Counted from the first letter of the stretch, positions 18,585 through 27,722 are shown. The stretch: 64,000 nt of DNA from a bacterium (GCA_016125085.1 WGMM01000007.1:1-64000), one strand, 5' to 3'. Numbers and translations: made by a program. The notes: generated by a model from the sequence alone, not told the origin.

Positions 18585-19313
18585 ATGATCCTGCGAAGAT
18601 CTTCGTCGATGGCTCTCGGTGCGATCCTGCTTGGTCTGGCGGCTTCTTCGGCGACATTCGCCCAGGACAAGATCGCCGAAGAAATCACGAAGAAGGGCGG
18701 ACGCCTGGACCGGGACGACAAAGGCGACAAGCCGATCGTGACGGTGAACTTCGGCGTTTCGGGCATCGACGACTCCGGCCTCGACGGACTGGCCGAAATC
18801 AAGACGCTGAAGAAGCTGACGCTCAACAACACCAAAATCACCGACGGCGGTCTGGCCAAGATCAAGGGCATCGGCTCGCTCGAAAAGCTCTACCTGGTCG
18901 ACACCAAAATCACGGACGCCGCACTGGATCACATCAAGGAACTCAAAGGCCTGACGATCCTCAGCCTGGCAGGGACCCAGATCACGGACGCCGCTCTGGA
19001 AAAGGTCAAGGATCTGCCCAACTTGAAAGAACTGTTCGTCTACGGCACCAAAGTCACCGACGACGCCGTGAAGAAACTCAAGGAAGCCAAACCGGGGCTG
19101 AAGACCGACAAGGACGTGCCGCCCGTGAAGGAAGTGGCCGAGCCTGCGAAGAAGGACGCCCCGAAGAAAGAAGAAGCCAAGAAGGAAGAGCCCAAGAAAA
19201 AAGAAGAGCCCAAGAAAGAGGCCGTGAAGAAGGAAGAGGCTAAGAAAGAAGAGCCTAAGAAGGAAGCCGCCAAGAAGGAAGAACCCAAGGAAGAAGAGAA
19301 GAAAAAGGACTGA
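18585..19313 (+). CDS. Secreted leucine-rich-repeat protein with Lys/Glu tail
   Basis: A 242-aa protein with a signal peptide (about 1-27, ending TFA-QDK). Residues 55-160 hold about four leucine-rich repeats of the form LTLNNTKITDGGLAKIKGIGSLEKL. The last 70 residues are almost only Lys, Glu, Pro and Ala (repeats of KKEEPKKE). LRR proteins of this ITDxxL type are very common in planctomycetes and are presumed to mediate protein contacts. The charged tail may be a disordered spacer or bind the cell surface. A hairpin terminator follows. Confidence 0.8.
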   Translation: MILRRSSSMALGAILLGLAASSATFAQDKIAEEITKKGGRLDRDDKGDKPIVTVNFGVSGIDDSGLDGLAEIKTLKKLTLNNTKITDGGLAKIKGIGSLEKLYLVDTKITDAALDHIKELKGLTILSLAGTQITDAALEKVKDLPNLKELFVYGTKVTDDAVKKLKEAKPGLKTDKDVPPVKEVAEPAKKDAPKKEEAKKEEPKKKEEPKKEAVKKEEAKKEEPKKEAAKKEEPKEEEKKKD

Positions 19314-19349
19314 CGTACACGGTCGTCCGCCTGAAAATGCGATTCATCG

Positions 19350-19384
19350 AACACCCTGCGGGCCCGGCCGGCAGGGTGTTTCGC
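19350..19384 (+). terminator. Intrinsic terminator after LRR gene
   Basis: Stem of 10 bp (19350-19359 with 19371-19380), GC-rich loop, followed by TTCGCTT. It lies 37 nt after the LRR stop codon and before the metal-transport promoter. Confidence 0.7.
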
Positions 19385-19428
19385 TTGCCTGACCGAGACT
19401 TCCGGCGACGAAAAAATGAGCACCATAC

Positions 19429-19457
19429 TTGACGTTCACGTATTGGCGAAATATGAT
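19429..19457 (+). promoter_or_regulatory. Sigma-70 promoter of the TroABCD-like operon
   Basis: TTGACG (19429-19434), 17-bp spacer, TATGAT (19452-19457): near-consensus -35 and -10 hexamers. The predicted start of transcription is about 50 nt before the first ATG of the substrate-binding protein. No clear MntR-type dyad was recognised in or beside it. Confidence 0.7.
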
Positions 19458-19510
19458 CACAGGGTAGTTTTTGGGTGACAGAAAACTCTCTTTCGACTGG
19501 CGCAAAAGAG

Positions 19511-20545
19511 ATGTCGCGGATCGTGCCCCGTACTCGCAGAACCTGGTCGAAGTGGCTTGCCGGCTGCGGACTTGCACTGACGACTGGCTGCGGCATCCCC
19601 GCGACTTCGACTGCCGTGAGGCGCGGCAACGGGCCTGTTGGGGTGGTAACGTCGACGGCCCTGGTCGCTGATCTGGTCCGTAACGTCGGCGGCGATGCGG
19701 TGAATGTCGTTTCGCTGATGGGCGAGGGTGTCGATCCCCATCTTTACAAGGGAAGCCCGAGAGATGTCCGGGCTCTGGCTGACTCCGAGCTGATCATCGC
19801 GAACGGGCTGCATCTCGAAGGCAAGCTGATCAGCGTCTTCGAACGTCTGGCCCGGCACAAACCGACGCACTTGCTTGGCGAAACGCTCTCGGAGAAACGA
19901 CATCACGAAGGCCGGCAGGATCCGTGGATCCGCGACGAAGGTGCCCCGGACCCGCACTGCTGGTTCGACGTCGCCATCTGGCGCGAGTTCGCAACCCTCA
20001 TGACAGAGATTCTTTCTGCATTCGATCCGCCGAACGCAACGAAATTCCGAGGCAACGGCGAACGGCACATCGCCGAGCTGGACACGCTGGACGGCGAAAT
20101 CCGCGCATCGATCACGCGTCTGCCGAAAGAACGGCGGCTCCTGATCACGTCGCACGACGCATTCCGTTATTTCGGGCGTGCCTACGGCATTCAGGTCGAA
20201 GGAATCCAGGGGCTTTCGACCGAAAGCGAGTCGGGCGTCAGGCGCACGAACGAACTTGTCGATCTTGTCGTGGCACGGGGAGTTCCGGCGATCTTCGTCG
20301 AGTCGAGCGTGGCCGACGACAACGTCATGGCGCTTGTCGAAGGGGCAACCGCGCGTGGTCACGCCCTGCGAATCGGGGGATCGCTGTTCTCCGACGCGCC
20401 GGGTGCTTTCGGCACGCCTGAAGGTACTTATCTGGGAATGATGCGGCACAACGTGCGCACGTTCGTCGATTCCATGTCGGGCAGCCACGTGCCGAACCCG
20501 CACACGGGCAACGATTCGATCGCCAATCCGAAACGAAGAGCATGA
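19511..20545 (+). CDS. Metal ABC transporter substrate-binding lipoprotein (TroA/PsaA-like)
   Basis: A 344-aa cluster A-I binding protein. The start at 19511 gives a lipoprotein signal with lipobox LTTGC; a GTG at 19475 is possible. Ligand positions typical of Mn-type PsaA/MntC are visible: His in [10 protein letters not shown], His in APDPHCWFD, Glu in [10 protein letters not shown] and Asp in SLFSDAPG. That His-His-Glu-Asp set differs from the three-His zinc site of ZnuA, so manganese (or iron) is the likely substrate by family knowledge. Its stop overlaps the next start by ATGA, indicating translational coupling. Confidence 0.87.
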   Translation: MSRIVPRTRRTWSKWLAGCGLALTTGCGIPATSTAVRRGNGPVGVVTSTALVADLVRNVGGDAVNVVSLMGEGVDPHLYKGSPRDVRALADSELIIANGLHLEGKLISVFERLARHKPTHLLGETLSEKRHHEGRQDPWIRDEGAPDPHCWFDVAIWREFATLMTEILSAFDPPNATKFRGNGERHIAELDTLDGEIRASITRLPKERRLLITSHDAFRYFGRAYGIQVEGIQGLSTESESGVRRTNELVDLVVARGVPAIFVESSVADDNVMALVEGATARGHALRIGGSLFSDAPGAFGTPEGTYLGMMRHNVRTFVDSMSGSHVPNPHTGNDSIANPKRRA

Positions 20546-21366
20546 TGCAGGATACGATGACTTCGACTGCGATTCGGCCAGCCGCGACGGCTTCGCCCGT
20601 CGACACTCCGATTCTGGAAGCCCATAACCTGACCGTCGCCTATCGCGAGAAACCGGTGCTGTGGCATGTCGATTTCGCAATTCGCGGGCCATCGCTCGTC
20701 GGCATCATCGGGCCCAACGGCGCAGGCAAAAGCACGCTGCTGAAGGCCGTGCTCGGGCTCCTGCCTGTCGGGTCCGGCCATGCCGAATTCTTCGGCCAGC
20801 CGCTGCGTAAAGTACGGAACCGCATAGGCTACGTACCGCAGCGAGAAAGTGTCGACTGGGACTTCCCGATCCAGGTGCTGGACGTCGTCCTGATGGGCAC
20901 TTACGGCCGCCTGGGATGGATCCGCCGCCCCGGCTCCGCAGAGCGCGAACTGGCCAGGAACTGCCTGGCCAAGATGGGTCTGGAAGGGCTGGAGCACCGG
21001 CAGATCGGCCAGTTATCGGGCGGGCAGCAGCAGCGAGTGTTCCTGGCCCGGGCCCTGGCCCAGCGGGCGGATCTGTACTTCATGGATGAGCCCATGGCGG
21101 GCGTGGACGCCGCCACGGAGCAGGCGATCTTCCGGATCCTGGCGGAACTGCGCGATCAGGGGAAAACTGTCGTCGTCGTGCATCACGACCTGCGCAGCGT
21201 CCCCGAGCGATTCGACCAGCTCCTCCTGATCAACCAGCGGCTAGTGGCCCATGGGCCGACGAATAAAGTCTTCACGGCCGAGATTCTGCGCAAGACCTAT
21301 GGTGGCAGGCTGGCGATTCTGGATGAACTTGCGGTCGCCGTAAAGACTGGCCAACCCTCGACATGA
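20542..21366 (+). CDS. Metal ABC transporter ATPase
   Basis: A 274-aa ABC ATPase. Walker [14 protein letters not shown]-loop [13 protein letters not shown], signature [15 protein letters not shown], Walker [13 protein letters not shown] and H-loop [10 protein letters not shown] are all present. The RESVDWDFP segment is characteristic of the Mn/Zn (TroB/MntB/ZnuC) subgroup. It couples to two permeases encoded just downstream. Confidence 0.93.
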   Translation: MMQDTMTSTAIRPAATASPVDTPILEAHNLTVAYREKPVLWHVDFAIRGPSLVGIIGPNGAGKSTLLKAVLGLLPVGSGHAEFFGQPLRKVRNRIGYVPQRESVDWDFPIQVLDVVLMGTYGRLGWIRRPGSAERELARNCLAKMGLEGLEHRQIGQLSGGQQQRVFLARALAQRADLYFMDEPMAGVDAATEQAIFRILAELRDQGKTVVVVHHDLRSVPERFDQLLLINQRLVAHGPTNKVFTAEILRKTYGGRLAILDELAVAVKTGQPST

Positions 21367-21391
21367 TTCGCAAGCCCCGGCATACCCGAAG

Positions 21392-22315
21392 ATGATCCAG
21401 GAACTTCTGCGCTACAACACGCTCATCATACTGGCCGGCACGAGCCTGCTCGGGCTCGTCTCGGGCCTCGTGGGCACGCTCGCCGTGCTGCGACGCCGCG
21501 CACTTGCTGGCGACGCCCTGGCGCATGCCACGTTGCCGGGGCTGTGTATCGCCTTTCTGGTGGTCGGTCACAGGCATCTGCCAAGCCTGCTGCTGGGTGC
21601 GGCTTGCACGGGGCTCTTCGGGCTGGCCTGCGTGTCGATCCTCTGCCGAAGTTCTCGTATCAAGGACGACGCGGCACTCGCACTCGTCCTGGGCGTATTT
21701 TTCGGTGCCGGGATCGTGCTCTCCCGCTGGATCCAGAACCGGGCGACCGAAGGATCGAAAGCCGGACTCGATTCATTCCTTCTGGGCAAGACTTCCGGCA
21801 TGATCCTGGCCGATGTCGAGCTGATCGCGGCTGTTTCGGCTTTCGTGCTGATCGTGATCGTCGCTCTGTTCAAGGAGTTCCAGGTTACGCTCTTCGATAC
21901 AGCTTTCGCCCGGGCCACCGGTTGGCCCACAGGTACGATGGACTTGCTCCTGATGCTCCTGATCGGCCTGGTGGTGGTGGCTGGGCTGCCTTCGGTGGGC
22001 GTGGTGCTGATCACGTCCCTGCTCGTCATTCCCGCGGCCGCCGCCCGGTTCTGGACTGACCGGTTCGAAACCATGGCCCTGATTTCGTCGATCCTGGGCA
22101 TGATCGCCTGCGTCAGCGGTGTGGTGATTTCGACGCTGATCGAAGACTTGCCGACGGGGGCCCTCATGACGCTCTGCGCCACGGGCCTGTTCGTCGTTTC
22201 GGCCCTGTTCTCGCCCCGAGGCGTGATCGCACGACGCTATCGGAGCAGCAGAGGCGAAGGAAACGAAACCAATTCGGCCCCGTTTCACATCGCCGAATTG
22301 CCGGAGGGTGCCTGA
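21392..22315 (+). CDS. Metal ABC transporter permease 1 (TroC-like)
   Basis: A 307-aa ABC-3 family membrane protein with eight or nine membrane segments. The family motif RRRALAGDALAHATLPGL lies after the second segment. It pairs with the second permease to form a heterodimeric channel, as in troABCD or mntABCD systems. A short polar C-terminal tail ends the protein. Three bases separate it from the next start, consistent with one operon. Confidence 0.9.
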   Translation: MIQELLRYNTLIILAGTSLLGLVSGLVGTLAVLRRRALAGDALAHATLPGLCIAFLVVGHRHLPSLLLGAACTGLFGLACVSILCRSSRIKDDAALALVLGVFFGAGIVLSRWIQNRATEGSKAGLDSFLLGKTSGMILADVELIAAVSAFVLIVIVALFKEFQVTLFDTAFARATGWPTGTMDLLLMLLIGLVVVAGLPSVGVVLITSLLVIPAAAARFWTDRFETMALISSILGMIACVSGVVISTLIEDLPTGALMTLCATGLFVVSALFSPRGVIARRYRSSRGEGNETNSAPFHIAELPEGA

Positions 22316-22318
22316 ACC

Positions 22319-23647
22319 ATGTGGCATGAAATGTGGTCAACCAGCCCGGCGGGATCAGCTGCAGCCATCGCATTCTGGACGATCGTCGTCGGCTGCCTGT
22401 GCGCAGTACCGGCATCGCTTTTGGGCACGTTTCTGGTGCTGCGGCGCATGAGCCTGCTGGGCGACGCCATCAGTCACGCGGTGCTGCCGGGGCTGGCCAT
22501 CGCGTTTCTGCTCTCTGGCCGAGTGTCAGGCTGGCCGATTTTTCTGGGGGCCGTGATCACGGCACTGTTAACGGCCTTCCTGACACGCCTGCTCTCATCC
22601 ACAGGCATGGTCAATGAGCAGGCGGGCCTGGGTGTCGTATTCACCTCGCTTTTCGCGATCGGCGTGATTCTCATCGGACGGGCGGCCGAGAACGTCGATC
22701 TCGACCCCGGCTGCGTGCTCTACGGAGCGATCGAATTCGTGCCGCTGGAATCGGTGCGCGTCGGGCCTTTCGAATGGCCACGCACGGTGCCTTCGCTGGC
22801 TCTGACGGCCGCGATCACCGTGGCGTTCGTCGTTCTGGCGTTCAAAGAGCTGAAAATATCGAGCTTCGACCCCGGCCTGGCGGACAGCATGGGCCTGTCG
22901 TCGCGGCGGATCGATTTCGTGCTGCTGTTTCTGACGTCGATCGTGACGGTCCTGTCGTTCGAGGCCGTGGGCTCGATTCTGGTGATCGTCCTGCTCGTGG
23001 CTCCGGGATGCACGGCTTTGCTGCTGACGGACCGCCTGGCCTGGGCCCTGTTTCTGGCCGTCGCGTGCGGGTGTGCGACGAGCGCGACAGGCTATTCCGC
23101 GGCACTTGCCACGAACACTTCGGTGGCAGGAATGATGGCCGTCAGCGGCGGGGTTCTGTTCGTCATAGCCTGGGCCTTTTCGCCACTGCACGGCAGAATC
23201 GCTCAAGTTCTGCGGAAATTGCAGGTGGATTTGCGCATCGCGACCGACGATCTACTGGCCTATCTGTTCCGTAAGGAAGAATTACGTGGGCAGCCCGACG
23301 GCGTGGAAAAGCACGATTTCGTGCGGCATCCGATTCTCGAGCGCCTGGCGCTACGCCGCGCCGTGCGCAAGGGCTGGATCGAACCTGGATCCCGGAATCT
23401 TCAGGGCCCAGGCCGCCTGACACCGGCCGGGCGGGAAGTGGCGAGATCGCTCGTCCGCAGCCACCGGCTCTGGGAATCGTTCCTGCACCGGGATTTCGAC
23501 CTGCCGGAAGATCACCTGCACGAACCGGCGGAACTCGCCGAACACTTCCTCGGCCCTGATCTGCAGAAAGAACTCGTTCGCGAATTGAACGCTCCGAAAA
23601 TCGATCCTCATGGTCAGACCATACCTGGAACAGCATCGGAAAAATAA
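22319..23647 (+). CDS. Metal ABC permease 2 fused to an MntR/DtxR-type domain
   Basis: A 442-aa protein. Residues 1-297 are an ABC-3 permease (RRMSLLGDAISHAVLPGL). Residues 305-442 align with DtxR/MntR regulators: a shortened winged-helix part ending GRLTPAGREVARSLV, then the metal-binding and dimerisation domain HRLWESFL...LHEPAELAEHFL and a final DPHGQTIPG. The metal ligands match the manganese type: D311 (DtxR Met10, MntR Asp8), H382, E386, H401, E405 (DtxR Cys102, MntR Glu99), E408 and H409. In Treponema troR follows troD as a separate gene; here the two are one frame. The tail may gate transport by cytosolic Mn. Confidence 0.88.
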   Translation: MWHEMWSTSPAGSAAAIAFWTIVVGCLCAVPASLLGTFLVLRRMSLLGDAISHAVLPGLAIAFLLSGRVSGWPIFLGAVITALLTAFLTRLLSSTGMVNEQAGLGVVFTSLFAIGVILIGRAAENVDLDPGCVLYGAIEFVPLESVRVGPFEWPRTVPSLALTAAITVAFVVLAFKELKISSFDPGLADSMGLSSRRIDFVLLFLTSIVTVLSFEAVGSILVIVLLVAPGCTALLLTDRLAWALFLAVACGCATSATGYSAALATNTSVAGMMAVSGGVLFVIAWAFSPLHGRIAQVLRKLQVDLRIATDDLLAYLFRKEELRGQPDGVEKHDFVRHPILERLALRRAVRKGWIEPGSRNLQGPGRLTPAGREVARSLVRSHRLWESFLHRDFDLPEDHLHEPAELAEHFLGPDLQKELVRELNAPKIDPHGQTIPGTASEK

Positions 23648-24078
23648 TCGCAGGGATCTGAAATTTAGACACTTAGAACAAATCGAATCATTCGCATCGG
23701 ATTTCGTGAAAGAGAACTTGACCGATTTTCCGGATTGAGATAATTTTCTGCCGTCTTGATCGTAATTCCTCCGGCTTCGGTCGTTCGGAAGCACGTCATT
23801 GAGATGAGCGATCCGGAAATTTCCCGGGTCTCGGCAAGTGCCGGGGCATCGGCGAATCGATGGGGGGAATCGCTCATCGTCGACCAGGTGACGTGCTCGA
23901 GGCGAAATGGGGGCGAATCGCTCCCGGATCGAAGCGCCGGACGCGACGGCTGCAAAAAGCCGTCGAATCACGTCGAGACCTGTCCGGAGAAGGTCTCCGG
24001 TCAACGAGTTAGGGATAGACTCGTTCGAGAGTGGTCCTCTGGTCAGGCCCTCACGATCAGCCCTGGAAGATCAAAGAT
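23648..24078 (+). promoter_or_regulatory. Promoter and long structured leader of PEP-CTERM gene
   Basis: This 431-bp gap holds a near-consensus promoter, TTGACC (23718-23723), 17-bp spacer and TAATTT (23741-23746). Transcription from it would give a leader of about 325 nt. The leader carries two hairpins, 23944-23965 (8-bp stem) and 23984-24000 (CCGGAGA/TCTCCGG, 3-nt loop), and a diverged direct repeat ending GAATCGCTC. No coding sequence is convincing. No known riboswitch was recognised. Confidence 0.5.
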
Positions 24079-24873
24079 ATGAATACGACTCGACTCACCG
24101 CCGCATTGACTCTGGGACTGGCCTTGACCGGGGCCGGCGCCAGGAGTGGCCAAGCCGCCCAAATCGAAGCGACTTCTGCCTCTTCGACGACGAAGATCCA
24201 GACGCTGGCGACCCCCGAAATGGGTTCCAGCCGCTTCAACGAACTGTTCAAGCCGATCGCGGACGCTCCGGCGATCGACTCCACCTATCAATACCTCGGC
24301 TCGCCCGTTTCGGGCAACGTCCGTTCCCAGGTGTTTCAGGGAACCGGCGACGCCGAAGGCCTGTACGCTTACGCGTATCAGGTGACGGTCAACGACGGTG
24401 GCCTGCACACCGACAGCATTTCGTTCCAGTTCAACGCCACGCCCCAGGGCACCGACCTGACCGGCCTGGGAACGCCGACCTATGCTTACGTCGTGCGTGA
24501 CGGCTCGATCGGCGGCCTCGGCACGCCCGTGGCGAGCCCCGGCCAGAGCATCGTCGATCCTTCGAACCTGTCCTGGCAGCCTGGTTCCACGACCGGAACG
24601 CTGCGTGCGAACTTCGTCGAAGCGGCAACGTCGACCCAGCCTCTCTTGAGCGGCGCCACCAGCGCCAGCTTCGTCGTGCTCTCGCAACAACCTTACACCA
24701 CATCCTTCGTGAACCTGCAGAGCGATGCCCCGACGACCGGGCCTTACACTCAGGTTTACGCGGCCACGGGCGGTTCGATCGAACCCATCCCGGTGCCGGA
24801 ACCAGCCACGATTCTCTCCTGGGCTGGCGTTATCGGCGGTCTTCTGGCAGCTCGTCGCTATCGCCGTGGTTAA
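24079..24873 (+). CDS. PEP-CTERM sorting-domain protein
   Basis: A 264-aa exported protein. GGAAGA precedes the start by eight bases; residues 1-27 are a signal peptide ending QAA-QIE. The C-terminus carries the motif VPEPATILSW, a hydrophobic segment and the basic end RRYRRG, the PEP-CTERM signal recognised by exosortase. The middle (30-230) is Ser/Thr/Gly-rich, likely beta-sandwich, and of unknown role. PEP-CTERM proteins are sorted to the cell envelope or extracellular matrix; no exosortase gene is in this window. Confidence 0.85.
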   Translation: MNTTRLTAALTLGLALTGAGARSGQAAQIEATSASSTTKIQTLATPEMGSSRFNELFKPIADAPAIDSTYQYLGSPVSGNVRSQVFQGTGDAEGLYAYAYQVTVNDGGLHTDSISFQFNATPQGTDLTGLGTPTYAYVVRDGSIGGLGTPVASPGQSIVDPSNLSWQPGSTTGTLRANFVEAATSTQPLLSGATSASFVVLSQQPYTTSFVNLQSDAPTTGPYTQVYAATGGSIEPIPVPEPATILSWAGVIGGLLAARRYRRG

Positions 24874-24977
24874 ACCTTCCGGAACGCGGGCTGGCTGGCC
24901 CATGTTCCCTCACGCATCGCCGGATCTACACGGTTCAGGCGATCCAGCGTCACGACAGTTCCTGTAACTACGCTTCC

Positions 24978-25020
24978 ATGCTCTCGTCTCTCGGCTCGGA
25001 GAGACGAGAGCATTTTCGTT
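24978..25020 (+). terminator. Intrinsic terminator after PEP-CTERM gene
   Basis: A 15-bp perfect stem (24978-24992 with 24999-25013) with a 6-nt loop followed by TTTCGTTTCG. One of the strongest hairpins in the window. Confidence 0.85.
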
Positions 25021-25137
25021 TCGTCGGATGGCCGATTCAAGCTCGCCACAGTCCAATTTCCGCCACGTTTCGGTTAATATGACGCCGGCCGCAAGGAATC
25101 ACCGATCGATATTGACCGCCAGGGACCGGGAATCTAC

Positions 25138-26439
25138 ATGAATCTGCCTCGAATTCATCGCGTCCACCAGCGTTTCGATGTGCCGGATCTGGAAAACCCG
25201 GCCGAATTCGCGGCCGAAGCCGTCGCCAGCAGCCGCATACGCGAGCGGCTTGCCCCTGGGGCCCGAATCGCGGTGACGGCCGGCAGCCGGGGCATCGCAT
25301 CGATCGGCCCGATCCTCAAGGCCGTCGTCTCCACGCTTCAGTCGATGGGCTTCGAACCGTTCGTCGTCGGCGCCATGGGCAGCCACGGCAAAGCCACGGC
25401 CGAAGGCCAGCGCGAGCTTCTGGCCGAATTCGGCATCACGCCCGAAGCGATGGGCTGCCGCGTGGAAACCGCGATGGAGACCGTGACCCTCGGCACGAAT
25501 TCGTTCGGCCTGCCGATCTGTATGGACGCCAACGCCCATGCGGCCGACGGGATCATCGTCGTGAACCGGATCAAGCCCCACACGTCTTTCACAGGCCAGT
25601 ACGAAAGCGGCCTGCTGAAAATGCTGGCGATCGGCCTGGGCAAGCGGGAAGGGGCCTCGCAGGTACACAAACTCGGCCTGCCCGGGCTCAAGCGTCTGAT
25701 CCCTGAAGTCGGCACGTTCCTGCTTCAGAACACGAAAGTCGTCCTCGGCCTGGCCATCCTCGAAAACGCCCGTGAGCACACGGCCAGAATCGCGGCCATC
25801 GAGCCCGAAGATATCCTCGAACAGGAACCGAAGCTGCTGGACGAAGCCCGCGCGATCATGGGGCGGCTACCCTTCGACGCGATCGATTTCCTCGTCGTCG
25901 GCGAGCTGGGCAAGAACTACAGCGGCACGGGGCTCGACCCGAACGTCATCGGCCGGCAACGCGTGGAGACCATGCCCGACTTGCCCCGGCCCGTCGTCAC
26001 GCGGCTCGCCGTGCTCGACGTGGCCGAAGAATCGCATGGCAATGCCCTGGGCATCGGTCTGGCCGACCTCACGACCGACCGGTTCGTGAGCAAGATCGAC
26101 CCGACGCCCATGCGCGTCAACAGTATGACTTCGAACTTCCTGACAAGAGCCCGCGTGCCGCTGGCTATGGCCGACGACCGCGCCGTAATCGCCACCGGGC
26201 TCGACACCTGCTGGCGAATCACGTGGGACGAAGCCCGCATGGTCATCATCCCCAACACCCTGGAGCTGGAGACGTTCTACGTCAGCGAAGCTCTCGTCGG
26301 CGAATGCCTGAGCCACCCGCGGCTGGATATCGACGAAGCCCCGACTCCCTGGCCGTTCGACGAAACCGGCCACCTGGACCAGGCCGCCCTTTTCCCGAAC
26401 GCCAATCAGGGCCGGCGCAAGGCACGCAGCCACGCATGA
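25138..26439 (+). CDS. LarA-family (nickel-pincer-dependent isomerase-like) protein
   Basis: A 433-aa cytosolic protein of the DUF2088/lactate racemase superfamily. Visible family blocks are AVTAGSRGIASIGPILKAVV, VGAMGSHGKATAEGQREL, ADGIIVVNRIKPHTSFTG and GLLKMLAIGLGKREGA. LarA itself uses a nickel-pincer nucleotide attached to a lysine; related groups act on other 2-hydroxy acids, so the substrate here is unknown. No larB, larC or larE maturation genes lie nearby. The stop codon overlaps the ATG of the following phosphatase gene, so the two are probably co-translated. Confidence 0.82.
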   Translation: MNLPRIHRVHQRFDVPDLENPAEFAAEAVASSRIRERLAPGARIAVTAGSRGIASIGPILKAVVSTLQSMGFEPFVVGAMGSHGKATAEGQRELLAEFGITPEAMGCRVETAMETVTLGTNSFGLPICMDANAHAADGIIVVNRIKPHTSFTGQYESGLLKMLAIGLGKREGASQVHKLGLPGLKRLIPEVGTFLLQNTKVVLGLAILENAREHTARIAAIEPEDILEQEPKLLDEARAIMGRLPFDAIDFLVVGELGKNYSGTGLDPNVIGRQRVETMPDLPRPVVTRLAVLDVAEESHGNALGIGLADLTTDRFVSKIDPTPMRVNSMTSNFLTRARVPLAMADDRAVIATGLDTCWRITWDEARMVIIPNTLELETFYVSEALVGECLSHPRLDIDEAPTPWPFDETGHLDQAALFPNANQGRRKARSHA

Positions 26440-27302
26440 ATGGATCGACATCCCCGCATGTCGTTCCCGCTGCACCGTGGCGAATTTTCGCCGCGAACGT
26501 CACAGGGCGGCAGCATGCCGCACGCCAGGAACCCGGGCAGGATCGGTTCGATGTCTGGACGAGATTCGCCCCCGGCTCAGGCAGATCGATCCTTGTGGCC
26601 GCTACGGCCGATGGTGCCGGAAGTGCCGCGAAATCGTGGGCCGGCGCATGGGCCGCCTGCCGATCCATTCGCCAGTCGATCGATTCGGTCCTGATCGAAG
26701 AACGGCTTGGCGCGCAAGCGTTTCATGCACACTTCTGGACGGATGAGTTGATTGAGAGGTTCTTTCGGACGGCCGTTCGCCGGATCGTTCGATGGAGCAG
26801 GGCCGTGAACGCCGCGCCGCAAGATCTGGCGACGACACTGAACCTGGCTCTGATCGGCGAAGACTTCGCACGGTTCGCCCGAATCGGCGACGGCATACTC
26901 GGGTATTACCTGAACGACTCGGACGGCGAATGGCATGTGGCGATCGCACCCGACACCGGTGAATTCGCGGGCGAAACGTCGTTTTTGACATCATCTGATG
27001 GGTGCGAAAGGCTGCGGATCGTGTCGCTGGATCATGCCCCGAGGCGAGTGTTGGTCGCGACCGACGGTATCGGGCCGATTCTGTTCGACTCCCGGGCCGG
27101 AGCGATACATAGTCGATTCATGAATCCGCTTTTCGAAGTTCTTGAGCGGAATTGGGGCGAAATGACTTCGCCGGATGACCGCCTGGCTCGATTTCTCGGC
27201 AGCGAACGCGTCGCGAACGTCTGTTCCGACGACCTGACCGTCGTGATGGCCAGCAGATTCGAAGGTCGACCCGAAGTTGACGAATCCTCCGAAGATCGGT
27301 AA
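26436..27302 (+). CDS. PP2C-family protein phosphatase
   Basis: A 288-aa cytosolic protein. Motifs such as GQDRFDVW, AATADGAGSAAKSWAGA (the metal-binding DGxG of PPM/PP2C phosphatases), IGDGILGYYL and VLVATDGIGPILF support a PP2C-type Ser/Thr phosphatase, and CSDDLTVVMA supplies the C-terminal Asp. The start ATG overlaps the preceding stop by four bases. PP2C enzymes reverse Hanks-type kinase phosphorylation; the nearest kinase in this window is at 30897-32348. It is shorter and more diverged than textbook PP2C enzymes, so activity is likely but not certain. Confidence 0.8.
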   Translation: MNGSTSPHVVPAAPWRIFAANVTGRQHAARQEPGQDRFDVWTRFAPGSGRSILVAATADGAGSAAKSWAGAWAACRSIRQSIDSVLIEERLGAQAFHAHFWTDELIERFFRTAVRRIVRWSRAVNAAPQDLATTLNLALIGEDFARFARIGDGILGYYLNDSDGEWHVAIAPDTGEFAGETSFLTSSDGCERLRIVSLDHAPRRVLVATDGIGPILFDSRAGAIHSRFMNPLFEVLERNWGEMTSPDDRLARFLGSERVANVCSDDLTVVMASRFEGRPEVDESSEDR

Positions 27303-27409
27303 TTTATGGAGTCAGAAGCATGATCGCTACGAGTTTCGCCGGGGCGGCAGTCGCCTCGCTTTCGTAACGTATCATCCCTGAACACACTATTCGGCGGAAG
27401 CGATTCGAC

Positions 27410-27529
27410 ATGGGCAAAGGTGACCCCCGTACCCGACGCGGCAAGATCTTCAAAGGCAGTTTCGGTAAATCCCGGCCCCAGCGCCCGGTGAAAAAGGCTG
27501 CTCCCAAAGCCGCGAAGCCCGCTGAATAA
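27410..27529 (+). CDS. 30S ribosomal protein THX
   Basis: A 39-aa basic protein starting MGKGDPRTRRGKIFKGSFGK, matching the THX/bTHX family (MGKGDxxTRRGKIxxGSYGKSR). THX binds at the head of the 30S subunit in Thermus and is present in Bacteroidetes, chloroplasts and several other lineages. A Lys/Ala/Pro-rich tail follows SRPQRP. GGAAG lies ten bases upstream of the ATG and a strong terminator 50 nt after the stop, so it appears to be an independent transcription unit. Its size makes it easy to miss in automated annotation. Confidence 0.88.
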   Translation: MGKGDPRTRRGKIFKGSFGKSRPQRPVKKAAPKAAKPAE

Positions 27530-27578
27530 GCGTCGCCTGTCGATCGGCCGATCATCATCGCCTGGCGTCGACCTGCCC

Positions 27579-27608
27579 GGGGCCGCAAATGCGGCCCCTT
27601 CGCATTTT
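27579..27608 (+). terminator. Intrinsic terminator after THX gene
   Basis: Perfect 8-bp GC stem GGGGCCGC/GCGGCCCC (27579-27586 with 27591-27598), AAAT loop, then TTCGCATTTT. Confidence 0.85.
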
Positions 27609-27722
27609 GATGCGACGGACGCTCCAAATTCGCCTTGCCCGATTCTCGAAATTCATTAAGATGCTCTCCGAATGTGGACCAGGGAAGGTTCGCTCGCATG
27701 CTTTTTCAGGAATCGACCGATC

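Noticed and set aside
19435..19470. An MntR-type operator in the TroABCD promoter
   Set aside because: A TTC...GAA dyad around the spacer is short and imperfect and does not match known MntR or DtxR boxes well enough to call.
19511..23647. Calling the ABC operon zinc-specific (znuABC)
   Set aside because: The binding protein lacks the His-rich loop and third His ligand of ZnuA; the His-His-Glu-Asp set and the Mn-type sensor domain fit manganese better.
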